Positions 63,320 to 64,000 of a stretch of DNA of 64,000 nucleotides are shown one piece after another. The DNA comes from Lewinellaceae bacterium (GTDB taxonomy: Bacteria > Bacteroidota > Bacteroidia > Chitinophagales > Saprospiraceae). Under the pieces are notes generated by a model that saw only the letters and a program-made list of their open reading frames with translations, did no database searches and was not told where the DNA came from. The stretch is from NCBI GenBank assembly GCA_020636405.1, contig JACJXW010000004.1:124001-188000 (forward strand). Reading direction: 5' to 3'. Both the position numbers and the translations under genes were made by a program. Within the stretch, counting starts at the first letter, position 1; the number at the start of each line of letters is the position of its first letter.

Positions 63320-63377
63320 GGTTGATTAAGTTGATGGAGTTGGGAAGTAGGAATCAACCCAATCAACCTAATCAACC
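63320..63377. repeat. Inverted/short repeat of GGTTGATTA units
   Basis: ggttgattaagttgat (63320-63335) is complementary to atcaacctaatcaacc (63362-63377) with one mismatch, and each arm is itself two near copies of a nine-base unit. It lies in the 172-bp gap between the ligase and amidotransferase genes. Confidence 0.75.
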
Positions 63378-63475
63378 ATTTCCTTACCTTTAGGCCCGGA
63401 TCAGAACGCAAGGAAGAAATTAGGATCCTGTAATGGAGCCCTGCTGTTTTCTTCGCGTTCCAAAATTCAAATGCG

Positions 63476-64000
63476 ATGCATTCAGTAAGGTTGGCCATTC
63501 TGGATATGTACGATAACACGCCGAATCAGGGCATGCGTTGTATCCAGGACATTGTTAAGCGCTTCGAGCCGGCTCTCGAGTGGCAATTGTTCGATGTGAG
63601 AGGTAAGGCAGAAGTGCCCGGCCTGGATTTCGACCTGTACATCTCTACCGGCGGGCCCGGTAGCCCTCACGACGGGGATGGCGTCTGGGATACCAGATAT
63701 TATGACTGGCTGCAGCAAACCTGGGAATGGAACCAGGTGGCGGGCAACCCCAGAAAGCACGTGTTTTTCATCTGCCATTCTTTTCAGATGGCGATGAAGC
63801 ACTTTAACCTGGCTGAGGTGAACCTTCGCAAGTCCATGTCCTTTGGTACCTTCCGGTGCCATAAGACCGACATGGGAGCAGCCGAACCCTTATTTGATGG
63901 GCTGCCCGACCCGTTTTTCATCGCTGATTTCCGGGCGTGGCAGTGTGTGCAGCCGAATGAGGAGCGGTTTGAAGAAATGGGCGCCAAGATACTGGCTCTG
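63476..64000 (+). CDS. Class I glutamine amidotransferase-like protein (3' end outside window)
   Basis: An open frame of 175 codons from ATG 63476 to the window end. MHSVRLAILDMYDNTPNQGM opens the fold. STGGPGSPHDGDG (58-70) is the oxyanion-loop signature of class I (triad) amidotransferases, and Cys100 in FFICHSFQMA occupies the nucleophile position. The elbow lacks both glycines of the usual G-x-C-x-G, and the C-terminal His-x-Glu lies beyond the window, so glutaminase activity is not certain. It could supply ammonia to the ATP-grasp partner, or act as a peptidase-like GATase. An ATG at 63471 is out of frame. Confidence 0.85.
   Translation, partial: MHSVRLAILDMYDNTPNQGMRCIQDIVKRFEPALEWQLFDVRGKAEVPGLDFDLYISTGGPGSPHDGDGVWDTRYYDWLQQTWEWNQVAGNPRKHVFFICHSFQMAMKHFNLAEVNLRKSMSFGTFRCHKTDMGAAEPLFDGLPDPFFIADFRAWQCVQPNEERFEEMGAKILAL

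Overview
The window comes from a member of the Bacteroidota, and most likely the Saprospiria (Lewinella/Phaeodactylibacter-like). The phylum call rests on a T9SS type A sorting tail, a gliding-motility-associated C-terminal domain, a PorP/SprF-like protein, OmpA proteins with PD40 propellers, the Bacteroidota form of ParE, and promoters of the TTTG-N19-TAnnTTTG type (best example at 4186-4216). The class is an inference from overall style. No rRNA, tRNA, CRISPR array, transposase or prophage is visible.

0-21 kb is mostly housekeeping and envelope genes: a porin-like barrel, two carboxypeptidase-regulatory-domain proteins, a small OmpA-type barrel, a YkgJ-type cysteine protein, a DMT exporter, a lipoprotein MsrA, a T9SS cargo protein, a serine racemase/threonine dehydratase, an MpaB/Lcp-like oxygenase, Lon and ParE. 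An apparently solitary cytosine methyltransferase closely resembling M.HaeIII follows, and then an HTTM (vitamin K carboxylase-like) membrane protein.

21.7-39.2 kb is rich in enzymes acting on peptidoglycan and muropeptides: LD-carboxypeptidase, two enolase-superfamily dipeptide epimerases, an AONS-like PLP enzyme coupled to a class A beta-lactamase-fold hydrolase, a creatininase-family amidohydrolase, a serine hydrolase that looks like a NagZ-hydrolase fusion without its GH3 catalytic domain, a PBP4, and an adjacent pair of transglutaminase-like and NlpC/P60 proteins. An NhaC antiporter, a gamma carbonic anhydrase and a SigZ-ArsM pair lie within it.

39.4-59.1 kb is a surface-adhesin locus. 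It has two OmpA/PD40 proteins (the first split by frame changes), a PorP/SprF-like barrel, two paralogous beta-helix proteins on the opposite strand, and a 3107-residue type B T9SS protein. That protein carries 13 tandem cysteine-rich double-Ig-like repeats in which one cysteine pair co-varies perfectly. The PorP-like and OmpA proteins are the likely export and anchoring partners of the giant protein.

59.1-64 kb carries an alpha/beta-hydrolase-OsmC fusion and an esterase on the minus strand. A plus-strand cassette follows: esterase, ATP-grasp ligase and class I glutamine amidotransferase, the last cut by the window end. The cassette looks like an amide-bond-forming pathway of unknown product.
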